This document shows, piece by piece, positions 25,137 through 35,277 of a DNA stretch of 49,698 bases (the stretch's first letter is position 1; the number at the start of each line of letters is the position of its first letter). Made by a program: the position numbers and the translations under genes. Below the pieces are notes generated by a model, which saw only the letters and a list, made by a program, of their open reading frames with translations, was not told the DNA's origin and did not search any database. The stretch comes from CAZFJG01 sp964410915 (GTDB taxonomy: Bacteria; Synergistota; Synergistia; Synergistales; JAFGMB01): the NCBI GenBank assembly GCA_964410915.1, contig CAYPIU010000011.1:1-49698 (forward strand), written 5' to 3'.

Positions 25137-28100
25137 TTAGTTGGTCTGGACCTTAAGCCATAAAGACAGTTTTTTCTCAAGTATCTCCTGGTCAACGGGT
25201 TTGGATATATAATCATCACATCCGCATGCGAGTGTCTTTTCTCTTTCGCCTTTCATTGCTCTTGCGGTAACGGCTATTATTGGAATATTTCGTGTTTTTT
25301 CATCTTCTTTAAGTCTTCTGGCAACTTCATATCCATCAAGTTTTGGTATGGAAATATCAAGTAATATAATGTCAGGTAATTCTTTCTTTGCCAGTTCAAG
25401 CCCCTTTTCACCGTCAAATGCTTCAATATACTCATAGGTCTTTCCCATGAGTGTCTTCAGTGTAAACAGGTTGTCAGGATTGTCCTCGACGATAAGTGCT
25501 CTTTGTGGTCCTTCTCTCCTTACGTTGTTAAATGTATCTTTCTTTTCCGCGGATTCAGGCGTCTTTTTCCTATCTATAACCGGTTTTTTCTCCGGTATGT
25601 CAGGGATCCATTGCTCACCCATAAAAACGAGTCTGGCCATCTGGAGCAGTCCATCTCTGTCAATATTCCCCTTGTGTATCAGCTGCTGTATATTATTCAT
25701 GCTCAATTTCTCAAAATCTTCCTGTGAAAGATCCTTTGCTGTAAGTACCAGTACCGGAATATCATGGGTCTCCTTACGATGTCTTATATTGTTCAGTACC
25801 TCAAAACCGTCCATTCCGGGCATCATCAGATCCAGGATAATTCCTTCGGGGATCGAATCATCAAGATAGTCAATAGCCTGTTCTCCGCCTGTTACAGAAT
25901 CGACAAGGAATCCCTCCTGCTCCAGGACCATCTTGACCTGCAATGCGGCGATCTCATTGTCTTCTACAAGAAGGATCCTTTTCGAAGTTCTCCCGGCTTT
26001 TGCTGCAGGAAGTCCATTTTCTTCCTTTTCCCGCTGATCATACTGTTCAAGCAGTGACTTCACTTCTTTTGCAACGTCTACTACAGAGTTATCATCTTTT
26101 GTGAGTACTGAAACGGCTCTGTCTGACAGCCGGTTTCTTTCCATTGAAGACAGGTCTTTTCCGGTAAGTGCTATTATGGGCAGGTCCTGGAGGACGGAGT
26201 TGTTCCGTATTTGATCGATTATATTAAATCCGTCCATTCCGGGCATTACAAGTTCAAGTACAAGAATATCAGGCTTGTCCTTTTCCAGGAGGGAAAGACA
26301 GGAATCCCCGTCTTTTGCTGCGATAGTATTAAAGCCCTGCTGAAGAAGATTGTCTTCCATATTCTTTCTTTCGTCAGGATCAGTGGAGGTTATCATGACT
26401 TTTGTGGCGTTTTCTCCGCCTGCTTTATTTATTTCCCGGATGAGGGTCCTGCTTTCGACTGGTTTTGTTATAAAACTCATGGCTCCGAGTGCAAAGCCGG
26501 TTTCCTTTTCATCTGATACTGAAACAATGATAACCGGGATAGTGCTCGTACGGCTGTCTTCTTTGAGTTTCTGCAGTACTTCCCATCCATCCATATCAGG
26601 CATTATAAGATCCAGTGTTATGGCATATGGCTGATACAGGTAAGCCATCTTGAGAGCTTTGTCTCCGGAATCGGCACTTATAACTTCGTATCCCTCTTTT
26701 GAAAGATATTCGGAGATTATTGTCCTTGCCTTGAAATCATCATCTACGACCAGGATCTTTTTACCTTTATTCGGGTTGAACGGGACTGCCGGTTTTGGTT
26801 TGAACCGTAATCTGTTAACAACTTTCCCGATACCATTCCATTTTAGTGGAAGTTCCACAGTGAAAATAGAGCCCTTACCTTCGGTACTCTTAACAGCAAT
26901 ACTTCCCCCGAGCATCTGGGCTGTTCTCTTGCATATTGCGAGGCCGAGACCTGTACCTTCGAACTGCCTCGAGGAAGTGCCGTCTACCTGTCTGAATTCA
27001 TCGAATATAAATGGTAATTCTGTCTCAGAAATGCCAATACCTGTATCTTCTACCTCGATGGTTATGAATGAACCATCTGAGAAAGCTTTTACCGTTACCA
27101 TTCCTTCATTTGTAAATTTAACAGCGTTGCTGAGAAGGTTGGTAATTATCTTGGAGGTCTTTTCCTGATCAGTTTCGATATCAGGCAGGTCCTCCTGGAT
27201 ATCGATCTTAAGGTCCACATCTTTTTCAGCGATCATTGGTATCATGCTTTCAGCAATCTCTTCTATGTCCTGTTTTATGGAGAAAGTCTCCGGGCTTACT
27301 TCAACTTTTCCAGCTTCGATCTTCGAGAGATCCAGTATGTCGTTTATCAGTGCCAGAAGCTGTTTGCCGTTCCGCTCGATAACTTCGAGATATTTTGCTT
27401 CTTCAGAAGTTAATTTATTTATAGCCTGCATTTTCATAACTCTGGAAAGGGCAAGTATCGAGTTCAAAGGTGTTCTAAGCTCATGACTCATGTTGGACAG
27501 GAATTCACTTTTGAGCCTGTTCGCTTCAACAACCTGTTTTCTCTGATATTCAAGCTCTATGTTCTGTTCAATAAGTTTTTCAGATTGAGATCTCAGTTCC
27601 CCTGACTGGGTTTTCAGTTTTTCTGACTGGAGCCTTAGTTCTCTGTTCTTCGAAGAGAGTTCCTCAGCGATCAGGTTAGTTCTTTCGTTGCTGATGATAT
27701 TGGAAAATGAAGTGTTGATACTGTTAGCCGACAGTTTTATCATATTGCGATGTTCCTCGGAATATTGCCAGACACTTGCAAGGATCAGAATGCCCCTGGT
27801 CTCTTTTTCGATCACCAGCGGGATACAGACTATTTCAGCCGGAATAGAATTGCCGGATGCTGTTTTGAAGGAAAAAACGGTATCGGTATTTATATCTGTA
27901 ATAAAGGCGATATTCTTCTGAATAAAAGGTGAACCGAATTCTTTTTCAAGAGTTCGGATATGGATCTCTTTATTACTGGTTTCGGGATTCATTCCTGTTG
28001 CTACGAGGTGTTTAAATGTCTTTTTCTCAGGAGAATAAAGATAGAATGCACCCATCCCAGATTCAGTTATAGATACAAGTTTTTTTATCAGAGCCTTCGC

Positions 28101-29261
28101 AAAGTCCTTTGTTCCTTCATGTGTAACAGCAGTGCTTATTATTCCGGTAATACCGTCCTGAGTACGTATCAGGGATAGCAGAGAATCGGCCATGGCATTG
28201 ATCGAACCTGCAAGTATGCCGAGCTCATCCACTCTGTCTACGTTATTTCTCGAATTCAGCTCACCCTGGTCAATTTTTTTTGCCACCTCTGTTATCCTGC
28301 TTATCGGTCTGGAAATACTTCTGGAAATAAATATCGCGAGGATACAGGTGCCACTGACAGAAAAAGAAAATATTATCAGGATCAGATGAAGCATTGAATA
28401 GATCGGAGTATCAACTTCTATGAGATCCTGTTTTACTACAAGAGCCCACCCTGTTTCCGGGATATCTGTATATGCGGCCAGAACTTCCTGTCCTCTGTAA
28501 TCCATGTTCCTTATGGAACCGGAACTGCCTTCTAAGGCATTTTTTACTGCTTCGGTATCAAGGATATGTGAAGGTGAGGTATCAGATTCCCAGAGTAGCG
28601 AACTGATATTTTTACCGCTGCTGTCTGTAATATATGCTTCTCCCGTGTTGCCGAGCCCGGTTCTGTCGTAGAGGGAAATGAAGATCGATCTGTCCAGGTT
28701 CAGGCTCATGGAAACAATGCCTTTAATTTCAGCACGCAGGTCCCCAGTTTCGCTGTAGAATGGTTTTGACAATGTTAATTGAACATTGCCTGAGGGAGTT
28801 CTTTGAACTTCAGAGATATAAAGCTCTGTGTTGGTTCTTGGTATAGAAAAGATCTTTGTATCCTCAAGGTTGCTGCCTTTTTTGTGCAGGCCCGTGGATA
28901 ACAGGACCTCGCCTTTATTATCCATAAGGGTTATGTTTTTGATATCTGTCTCACTTTTTGCAAATGAAAAGAAAACCTTTCGAAGCAGGGCAAGTCCTTC
29001 ATTATCAAAATCTTCTTCAAGTGCTGTATTTGCAAGGAATGATATCTGATCCACCGTCTGGTCGATCCACTGTTCTATCTGGATCTTTTTCTGGGTCCTC
29101 ACTGCTTCCAGCTTGGATTCAGCTTCCATGCGCATTGACTTGATCCTCTGATTATAGGTCAGGCCGGTCATTATTATCAGTGGTATCAGTGATACCACCA
29201 GGAACCAGAATATTAGTCTGTTGTTCATGTTTTTGAAGCCAGATCCATTAAGCACCAGCAA
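25137..29261 (-). CDS. hybrid sensor histidine kinase with four receiver domains
   Basis: A 1374-residue membrane kinase. In order: membrane helix (about 13-33), an extracellular Cache-like sensor (about 35-280), a second helix (about 287-312), HAMP (about 313-365), GAF (about 375-525) and a coiled coil built of repeated SEKL-type heptads (about 530-575). HisKA follows with H593 in SNMSHELRTPLNS, then HATPase_c with DTGIGI and GTGLGL. The C-terminal part has four receiver domains with acceptor-site residues D884, E1003, D1144 and D1302. The second domain has glutamate instead of aspartate and may be locked in an on-like state. The HD-GYP regulator gene follows directly, so the expected output is control of cyclic di-GMP. 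Confidence 0.95.
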   Translation of the reverse strand: MLVLNGSGFKNMNNRLIFWFLVVSLIPLIIMTGLTYNQRIKSMRMEAESKLEAVRTQKKIQIEQWIDQTVDQISFLANTALEEDFDNEGLALLRKVFFSFAKSETDIKNITLMDNKGEVLLSTGLHKKGSNLEDTKIFSIPRTNTELYISEVQRTPSGNVQLTLSKPFYSETGDLRAEIKGIVSMSLNLDRSIFISLYDRTGLGNTGEAYITDSSGKNISSLLWESDTSPSHILDTEAVKNALEGSSGSIRNMDYRGQEVLAAYTDIPETGWALVVKQDLIEVDTPIYSMLHLILIIFSFSVSGTCILAIFISRSISRPISRITEVAKKIDQGELNSRNNVDRVDELGILAGSINAMADSLLSLIRTQDGITGIISTAVTHEGTKDFAKALIKKLVSITESGMGAFYLYSPEKKTFKHLVATGMNPETSNKEIHIRTLEKEFGSPFIQKNIAFITDINTDTVFSFKTASGNSIPAEIVCIPLVIEKETRGILILASVWQYSEEHRNMIKLSANSINTSFSNIISNERTNLIAEELSSKNRELRLQSEKLKTQSGELRSQSEKLIEQNIELEYQRKQVVEANRLKSEFLSNMSHELRTPLNSILALSRVMKMQAINKLTSEEAKYLEVIERNGKQLLALINDILDLSKIEAGKVEVSPETFSIKQDIEEIAESMIPMIAEKDVDLKIDIQEDLPDIETDQEKTSKIITNLLSNAVKFTNEGMVTVKAFSDGSFITIEVEDTGIGISETELPFIFDEFRQVDGTSSRQFEGTGLGLAICKRTAQMLGGSIAVKSTEGKGSIFTVELPLKWNGIGKVVNRLRFKPKPAVPFNPNKGKKILVVDDDFKARTIISEYLSKEGYEVISADSGDKALKMAYLYQPYAITLDLIMPDMDGWEVLQKLKEDSRTSTIPVIIVSVSDEKETGFALGAMSFITKPVESRTLIREINKAGGENATKVMITSTDPDERKNMEDNLLQQGFNTIAAKDGDSCLSLLEKDKPDILVLELVMPGMDGFNIIDQIRNNSVLQDLPIIALTGKDLSSMERNRLSDRAVSVLTKDDNSVVDVAKEVKSLLEQYDQREKEENGLPAAKAGRTSKRILLVEDNEIAALQVKMVLEQEGFLVDSVTGGEQAIDYLDDSIPEGIILDLMMPGMDGFEVLNNIRHRKETHDIPVLVLTAKDLSQEDFEKLSMNNIQQLIHKGNIDRDGLLQMARLVFMGEQWIPDIPEKKPVIDRKKTPESAEKKDTFNNVRREGPQRALIVEDNPDNLFTLKTLMGKTYEYIEAFDGEKGLELAKKELPDIILLDISIPKLDGYEVARRLKEDEKTRNIPIIAVTARAMKGEREKTLACGCDDYISKPVDQEILEKKLSLWLKVQTN

Positions 29262-29314
29262 TTACCTCCGGGATTAACTGCAATAAAGATATTTATATTT
29301 GTAATATACAAAAC

Positions 29315-31843
29315 TTATTCCTCTTCCTGTTTGATCTCCTTCATGTCCCTGTTCAGATATGTAAGTCTTGCCCGATTGCGCAGAAGCTTTGCCATTGAGT
29401 CAGGCGAAAGCGGCGGGGAAGTGAAATATCCCTGATAAAACTGACATCCCATGCTGGTTATCTGCTCGAGATCTTCAGCTTTTTCGACACCTTCGGCTAC
29501 AAGTTCCATGTCAAGATTATGAGCAAGGTCAGCAATACCCTTGACTATCTTCTGACTGTTGATGTTCTGTGACATGTTAGATATGAAAGATTTATCGATC
29601 TTCAGAAGATCAAAGGGAAAATAATGCAGGAAACTTAAACTTGAATAGCCTGTTCCAAAGTCATCTATAGCAAGTTTGAGACCTTTTTCTTTAAGTCTTG
29701 AAAGTATGTCCACGGCGAAAGACGGATTTGTTATTATCATTGATTCTGTTATTTCCAGTATAAGTCTGGAAGGAGAAATTCCGGATTCCTCAAGGGCGTT
29801 AGTTATTTCACCATAAAGATCATGGTCAGTGAAAAGTGGAGCAGAAATATTTACAGACATGAAAAAGCTGTCATTGGGGAAAGCCCTGTTCCATTTAGAG
29901 AGCTGGTCAAGAGCTTTTTCCATAACTATCCTGCCAAGGGGAAGGATAAGGCCTGTTTCCTCTGCGAGGGAAATGAATTCTCCGGGAAGAGCCATCTCAT
30001 CCTTGCTCTTTTTCCATCTTGCCAGTGCCTCAAATCCGACAATGCGGTTCTCTTTCGTTGAAACGACAGGTTGATAATAAACTTCGATCCTGTTCTCTTC
30101 TATAGCTTTTCTAAGCTCCGTTTCCATAACCAGTAAATTATCCTTGCCCTGCATTAACGAAGCATTATATACTGCTGCCTGCCCCTTACCCCTTGCTTTT
30201 GCCGCATACATGGCTCTGTCGGAATTGGCAAGAAAGTCTGAGGAGGTGTTCCCGCCGTTGCATGAATTTACGATGCCTATGCTTCCGGTAATGTAGATCT
30301 GGCGACCCTGAAGAGTTACAGGTTTCGAGATCCCTTCGATGAGCCGCTTTGCCACTGTTTCGGCTGCAGAGGGTTTTCCTTTGTTATCGAGTATTATGAC
30401 AAATTCATCTCCGCCGAATCTTGAGACAAGGTCAAAGGGTCTGGTAAGGTTGACAAGTCTTTGAGCTACTACTTTAAGGACTTCATCTCCCATACCATGT
30501 CCCAGGTTGTCATTTATATTTTTGAACCTGTCAAGATCCAGAAAAAGGACATCGAAGGAAGCTCCCTCTCCATCATGAAGGTATCGCTGAAGTATCTTGT
30601 CAAGTTTTGATCTCATCATTGTTCTGTTGGGAAGTCCGGTAAGACTGTCATGAAGAGCATTGTGCCGCAACTTCTTTTCGAGATACCTGTGTTCGGTTAT
30701 ATCGTTAAAAACAAAAACTGCCCCTTCATTTTTTTCTCCTTCTCCCGAGAGTGAAGAAACGTTCAGGGAAAAATAAAGCTGCTTGCCGCCGGATGATGTA
30801 AAAGATATTTCCCTGTCTCGTATGAGCTCACTGTTCAGGAACTCTTCCCAGCTTGACTGACCGTTTTCGTTAAGAAGGGAAAGTACGCTGTCAATGTGCA
30901 TATTAAGAAGTTTTGAAGCCGGGCAGTCAAGGAGAGTGGTCAGGGCGTTGTTAACATCCTGTATTATGCCATCCCCGTTAACTACAATGACCCCGTCGTG
31001 CATACTCTGAAGTATATCTCTCAGGTCATCTCTGCTGACGGTGGTTTCCTTTATGGTTTTTGCTGTGGCCTGAAGGGATCTTGCAAGATCTCCTATTTCA
31101 TCGCTGTAGTTAAAGGGCAGTTCTATGTCATAGTCTCCCTTTCCTACCCGTTCAATGAGTCCGGAGATGATCTTCACAGGTTTGCTGATCCGTATCGCTA
31201 CTGCGTAAGAGGAAAGTATTACGAGTACAAGAAGCATAACAGCTACAAATATCAGGAATCGGGTGGTGGATCTGAAAGTCTCCATATCCGTTGACCTGAG
31301 AACATCTCTAAGGCTTGCAAGTGCATTTTCGACGTATGCTGCCGATCTAACGATACAGATACCACCAGACTCAAGGCCATTCATCATTACAGGAGAAACT
31401 GAATAAAGCATGCTCCTGTCCCCGTTCCACATTATTCCCTCTCTCTGGATATTTGAAAGGCCGAAAAGGTCTTTTATATTTCTGCTCGATGGGGAAAGTC
31501 CCGTGCCATCTGTTATGATCATGCCTGAAGGATCATAAAGACATGCAAAAACTGTTTCTGGCTGGTTTCTGGCGGCTTTAGTGATAGAGGATATACTCTC
31601 TGTATCATTTCGAGCTATTAATGGTTCAATTTCTTCAGCGAGTTCCCGGGAGATCTGTTGTGTCTTGTCCTCGAATTTCTGGACAAGAGAGGATCTTATC
31701 ACGGCAAAACTTATGTTCCGTGTTTTCGTGAGTGTGTTATTAAAATTCGAGAAAAGTACTGCAGCAACAATAACAAAAGTTGCAATAACAAGCCCGGAGA
31801 TAAGCATAAAGTTTCGATCGCGAATTCGCATTGGAATAACCAT
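29315..31843 (-). CDS. membrane-bound GGDEF-EAL protein
   Basis: The 842-residue protein has a membrane helix near 12-32, an extracytoplasmic region, a second helix near 195-215, HAMP, a PAS domain (about 270-390), GGDEF (about 400-560) and EAL (about 575-825). The diguanylate cyclase signature RFGGDEF is intact. An RPFD inhibitory-site motif lies five residues before it, so product feedback is likely. The phosphodiesterase part has FEALARW, ESMIITN, DDFGTGYSSL and VAEGVE, so it too looks catalytically complete. It lies 53 bases upstream of the hybrid kinase gene on the same strand. The start could be the internal ATG at 31831. Confidence 0.94.
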   Translation of the reverse strand: MVIPMRIRDRNFMLISGLVIATFVIVAAVLFSNFNNTLTKTRNISFAVIRSSLVQKFEDKTQQISRELAEEIEPLIARNDTESISSITKAARNQPETVFACLYDPSGMIITDGTGLSPSSRNIKDLFGLSNIQREGIMWNGDRSMLYSVSPVMMNGLESGGICIVRSAAYVENALASLRDVLRSTDMETFRSTTRFLIFVAVMLLVLVILSSYAVAIRISKPVKIISGLIERVGKGDYDIELPFNYSDEIGDLARSLQATAKTIKETTVSRDDLRDILQSMHDGVIVVNGDGIIQDVNNALTTLLDCPASKLLNMHIDSVLSLLNENGQSSWEEFLNSELIRDREISFTSSGGKQLYFSLNVSSLSGEGEKNEGAVFVFNDITEHRYLEKKLRHNALHDSLTGLPNRTMMRSKLDKILQRYLHDGEGASFDVLFLDLDRFKNINDNLGHGMGDEVLKVVAQRLVNLTRPFDLVSRFGGDEFVIILDNKGKPSAAETVAKRLIEGISKPVTLQGRQIYITGSIGIVNSCNGGNTSSDFLANSDRAMYAAKARGKGQAAVYNASLMQGKDNLLVMETELRKAIEENRIEVYYQPVVSTKENRIVGFEALARWKKSKDEMALPGEFISLAEETGLILPLGRIVMEKALDQLSKWNRAFPNDSFFMSVNISAPLFTDHDLYGEITNALEESGISPSRLILEITESMIITNPSFAVDILSRLKEKGLKLAIDDFGTGYSSLSFLHYFPFDLLKIDKSFISNMSQNINSQKIVKGIADLAHNLDMELVAEGVEKAEDLEQITSMGCQFYQGYFTSPPLSPDSMAKLLRNRARLTYLNRDMKEIKQEEE

Positions 31844-32090
31844 CCGATCTTCGTTGAAACTATGATAAAAACTGAAAAAGTCAGATAATTAATGTATGAC
31901 CTTAAGGTCTTTTGCAAAGTTAAATAAATTTTATAGAGCATAGCTTGATTAAATAATTTAAAATGAATACTATAACCCACAACAATAGTAGTTCAAAAAA
32001 CTGTGAAAAGCAAGCTGAAGTTTGTTCAACACTGTCTTTTTCATTACTCCCATGTTTTACAAATATGTATACAAGAAAGGTTGAACGAAT
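31844..32090. other. A+T-rich divergent intergenic region with a palindrome
   Basis: This region separates the GGDEF-EAL gene (minus) from the CCA enzyme gene (plus). It contains the perfect 12-base palindrome GACCTTAAGGTC at 31898-31909, upstream of the GGDEF-EAL gene, which could be an operator. I see no convincing paired promoter boxes and no RNA gene. Confidence 0.4.
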
Positions 32091-33257
32091 TTGACCGGAT
32101 GTATTCAGCGGGGTATCAGGTTTTTAATGTTTCTGAAAAGTAGAGGTCTTGAAGCCTGGCTTGTTGGAGGATGCGTAAGAGATCAACTTATGGGCATTGA
32201 ACCTTATGATATTGATTTAGCTGTGGACTCTTCTCATGATGAGATGATCTCCCTTTTCCCGGGGATAAGGTTCAGAGGCAGAGAAGGTGAACGCAGTTAT
32301 TACATATTGCATAAGAACCATGTCTTTGAAATTGTTCTTCTTGAAGGAAGATCACTTTACGCTGATCTTGCAAGGCGCGATTTTACTATAAATGCAATGG
32401 CAATGGATGTGAATGGAAGTATCATAGACCCATTCCAGGGAAGGCGGGATCTTGAAATACCAGTACTGAAATTTAACGGTTCAGGAAGGGAAAGGATTGA
32501 AGAGGATCCTTCAAGGATCTTGAGATTCTGCCGTTTTGCTGCATATCCAGGTATGAAGGTAGATCCTTCCAGCTCTGGTATCTTAAAGAACTGGGACCTT
32601 TCGCGGGAGAGTATTGCTCAGGAGAGGATCGGGGCGGAAATTCTCAGGTCCATTAATTTATCTGTATTTTCTTCTTTTCTCGATTGTGTCAGGTATCATG
32701 GGCTCATTGATCTGATAGCGTCATCATCGCAGAGTAAATATGACATTATCAGTTGCATCAAGGCTGTAAGTTCGCTTGAATCGGAAAGGTCGTCTCCAGC
32801 AGAGCTATGCACGGCGTTTTTATATGATCTTGAGCCTGAACCTGCTGTTAGGATGGGGCGATGGTGCTGGCCTGTAAAACTCAAAAAAGAGGTATGTCTG
32901 TTAATTGACATTTGCAGGGCAATTAACAGAACTCATATGAGAGAAGAGGATATAGCGGATACAGCAGTGAAACTGAGGTTTCCAGGCATTGCTAAAGTTC
33001 GCAGGCTGGTTCTTTCAGGATTTCTGCCACCAGAAAAAGTTATTTATGCTGGGAAAAATCTCCTGCGCGTAAGGAAAGCGGCTGAAAATCTTTCGAGGAG
33101 TGTTGATCTTCCTGACGGAAAGGAAATAATGCGTCGGCTTGATGAGAGAAGCAGCAGAAGGATCGGCGAAATAAGGCGGAAGATCCTTCTGGAATCTGCA
33201 AGGGGGAACATGAGAACAAACAGGGAAGTGGACAGATTTTTCGAAACACTGGAATGA
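32091..33257 (+). CDS. tRNA CCA-adding / poly(A) polymerase family nucleotidyltransferase
   Basis: A 388-residue class II nucleotidyltransferase with WLVGGCVRDQLMG near residue 23, the metal-binding pair in YDIDLAV, RRDFTINAMA near residue 98 and EDPSRILRFCRFAA near residue 143. These are the head and neck motifs of enzymes that build or repair the CCA end of tRNA; poly(A) polymerase of the same family is the main alternative. The start is a TTG at 32091 with AAAGG upstream, since no ATG precedes the conserved glycine motif at proper distance. It converges on the patatin gene with 19 bases between them. Confidence 0.88.
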   Translation: MTGCIQRGIRFLMFLKSRGLEAWLVGGCVRDQLMGIEPYDIDLAVDSSHDEMISLFPGIRFRGREGERSYYILHKNHVFEIVLLEGRSLYADLARRDFTINAMAMDVNGSIIDPFQGRRDLEIPVLKFNGSGRERIEEDPSRILRFCRFAAYPGMKVDPSSSGILKNWDLSRESIAQERIGAEILRSINLSVFSSFLDCVRYHGLIDLIASSSQSKYDIISCIKAVSSLESERSSPAELCTAFLYDLEPEPAVRMGRWCWPVKLKKEVCLLIDICRAINRTHMREEDIADTAVKLRFPGIAKVRRLVLSGFLPPEKVIYAGKNLLRVRKAAENLSRSVDLPDGKEIMRRLDERSSRRIGEIRRKILLESARGNMRTNREVDRFFETLE

Positions 33258-33276
33258 AACTGATCCTATCGCCTGT

Positions 33277-35256
33277 CTATTGCCTTGGCCCATCTTCCCA
33301 GGCAGGCACGCCCAGAGTGATCCCGAATGTCCATTCATCATCCTCGCTGTATACTACCAGAAGTTTTCCATTAAAAGCAGTTCCAGGTACTGAAAGGGCC
33401 AGACCAGTTTCCCATGGATCTTCAATAATGCTGAAGGAAGTGTCCATCAGATATCCCATGCCGTAGAACAGGTCCGCATTTATTGTCCCCCACCAGTTTT
33501 TAAAAATTACTGTCCTTATGGTCGCTCTCCACCAGGCCATATTTTCAGCTGTCAGTGGATTCTCTGCCACGGAATATAATTCCTGCCTTCCACCGAGATA
33601 TGCCCTGAAGTAAGGGTTGCTGTCATCTCCGGCATACAGGCCGCCGCGGATGATCAGCCTTCTGCGACCGTTGCTGAAAGTGTGAACATTTTTGAGATCA
33701 AGGCGTGTAATAACTTCATCTGCTTCCGGCCACCAGATATCCGCCCTTATGGATGTTCCCGAGGTGGGATCAATTTCATCATCAAGGGTATTGTACATAG
33801 TAAAGGCCGTTGGGATAAAATAGCTGTCGGACCGGGAATCGGCATCATAATATTCAGCGCTAAGTCCGATCCCTGCTCTGAGCGGACCCAGGAAGAAACG
33901 TTCAGTATATGAAGCTGAGAAACGGTACCATTCAACATCCGGGGCATTTGCAGGTTCAAATTCTCTCTTTCTCATGTAGACAGTTGTTTCACTTCTCTTT
34001 TTCCACTCTTCTCCAGAGTTAAGGTATCTGAATCCCAGACCCCATTCTCTGCCTGCAACAATATTGGCTGTAAAAGTATCTCCGCTTTCACGAAGGTCCC
34101 GGGTGACTATATCTGCATAAAGCCAGTTATGGTCGTGAAAACTTGAGTAGCTGCCTCCGATCATGGTTTCATATTTATACTTTTTTGCAGTTATGTATCT
34201 CCGGTCATCTGATCGATTCTGCTCTGCAGTCCTCAAAGTCCTTGTGCGGGGTAATTCTTTGACGGTTGTCCTGTTAAGTACCGGACATGGCGGGGCATTC
34301 ATGGAAAGCCTTTTCAGCAGGTCCGCATTTTCCCTGCCACTTTCAAGGCCTGCGTGCAGGACTTTATCAAGGTTGTTCGTATCCAGCATGGGCATTTGTC
34401 CAACATCTGGCCGTATAATAAGATCGGCAGCTTCAAGATCCTGTCTGAGTTCTCTTGAAGTCATTATATTTACACACTGGTCGAGGACGTCCACTGTCGA
34501 ATTGATCTCTTCCTCTGTTTTGTTGGATGCAGCAATATCAACTGCGACGACAGGAAAACCTGGGAATACCTTTTTTGCTATCCGTACAGGCAGGTTAGCT
34601 ACCAGTCCCCCGTCTACCATAAGCCTTCCATTCAGTCTCCACGGTTCAAAAAGACCTGGAATAGACATTGATGATCTCATGGCTTCTGCAAGGTCTCCAT
34701 CCCTTATTACAACAGGTTCACCGTTTATAAGATCAGTAGCTACAGCTGCAAATGGGATCGGAAGATCGTTGAAATCCGTGATATCTCTACATGGTCTTAC
34801 GATATCCCTGAGTTTTTCATATAGTCTTTCTCCGGATAATCCACCGAGGGGTCCCACTACTTTGCCGTTTTCGTCCATCAGAACCCTGTAGAAACTCCAG
34901 AGTTCTGCACTGTTCTCCTTGCCAAGTGGAGAATTGGAAGGAGTATTCCTGTTATAGAAAAGGCTTGTCAGGTCCATATCCATTATTATTGATGCGATCT
35001 GGTCTGCATTGTAACCACAGGCCGAAATACCACCAATAATTGATCCCATGCTTGTTCCTACTATGCCGACGACTGGGATATTTTCCTCTTCGAGTACCTT
35101 CAGTATCCCTACATGGGCTATTCCCCTTGTACCTCCGCCGGATAGTGCAAGGACGATCCCGCCAGGCTGGAGCGGAATGTCAGCAGATACTGCGGCCGGT
35201 AACAGCATTGTCAAGATGAGGATAGAGATAATAAAAAAGATATTTCTCTTATTCAT
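33277..35256 (-). CDS. patatin-like phospholipase with C-terminal outer-membrane barrel
   Basis: The 659-residue protein has a Sec signal peptide (about 1-25) and a patatin domain (about 30-320). The oxyanion loop is SGGGTRGIAHVG, the nucleophile is S69 in GTSMG and the dyad aspartate is D215 in VDGG. The last 300 residues alternate polar and aromatic residues with many Trp and Tyr and resemble the surface-antigen beta-barrel of BamA-like proteins. This layout fits patatin-type (type Vd, PlpD-like) autotransporters or related RssA-type outer-membrane proteins. It implies that the cell has an outer membrane. The gene lies 21 bases downstream of gyrB on the same strand. Confidence 0.88.
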   Translation of the reverse strand: MNKRNIFFIISILILTMLLPAAVSADIPLQPGGIVLALSGGGTRGIAHVGILKVLEEENIPVVGIVGTSMGSIIGGISACGYNADQIASIIMDMDLTSLFYNRNTPSNSPLGKENSAELWSFYRVLMDENGKVVGPLGGLSGERLYEKLRDIVRPCRDITDFNDLPIPFAAVATDLINGEPVVIRDGDLAEAMRSSMSIPGLFEPWRLNGRLMVDGGLVANLPVRIAKKVFPGFPVVAVDIAASNKTEEEINSTVDVLDQCVNIMTSRELRQDLEAADLIIRPDVGQMPMLDTNNLDKVLHAGLESGRENADLLKRLSMNAPPCPVLNRTTVKELPRTRTLRTAEQNRSDDRRYITAKKYKYETMIGGSYSSFHDHNWLYADIVTRDLRESGDTFTANIVAGREWGLGFRYLNSGEEWKKRSETTVYMRKREFEPANAPDVEWYRFSASYTERFFLGPLRAGIGLSAEYYDADSRSDSYFIPTAFTMYNTLDDEIDPTSGTSIRADIWWPEADEVITRLDLKNVHTFSNGRRRLIIRGGLYAGDDSNPYFRAYLGGRQELYSVAENPLTAENMAWWRATIRTVIFKNWWGTINADLFYGMGYLMDTSFSIIEDPWETGLALSVPGTAFNGKLLVVYSEDDEWTFGITLGVPAWEDGPRQ

Positions 35257-35277
35257 GGGACCTCCCGGTATAAGGGT

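Noticed and set aside
31898..31909. Palindrome GACCTTAAGGTC as an intrinsic terminator
   Set aside because: The stem has no loop and no T-run suited to termination. It is more like an operator, and evidence for that is weak, so it is only noted in the intergenic entry.
34163..34891. 242-codon open frame on the plus strand
   Set aside because: It is antisense to the patatin gene and is rich in Ser and Leu, as expected of a mirror frame; there is no ribosome site or domain.
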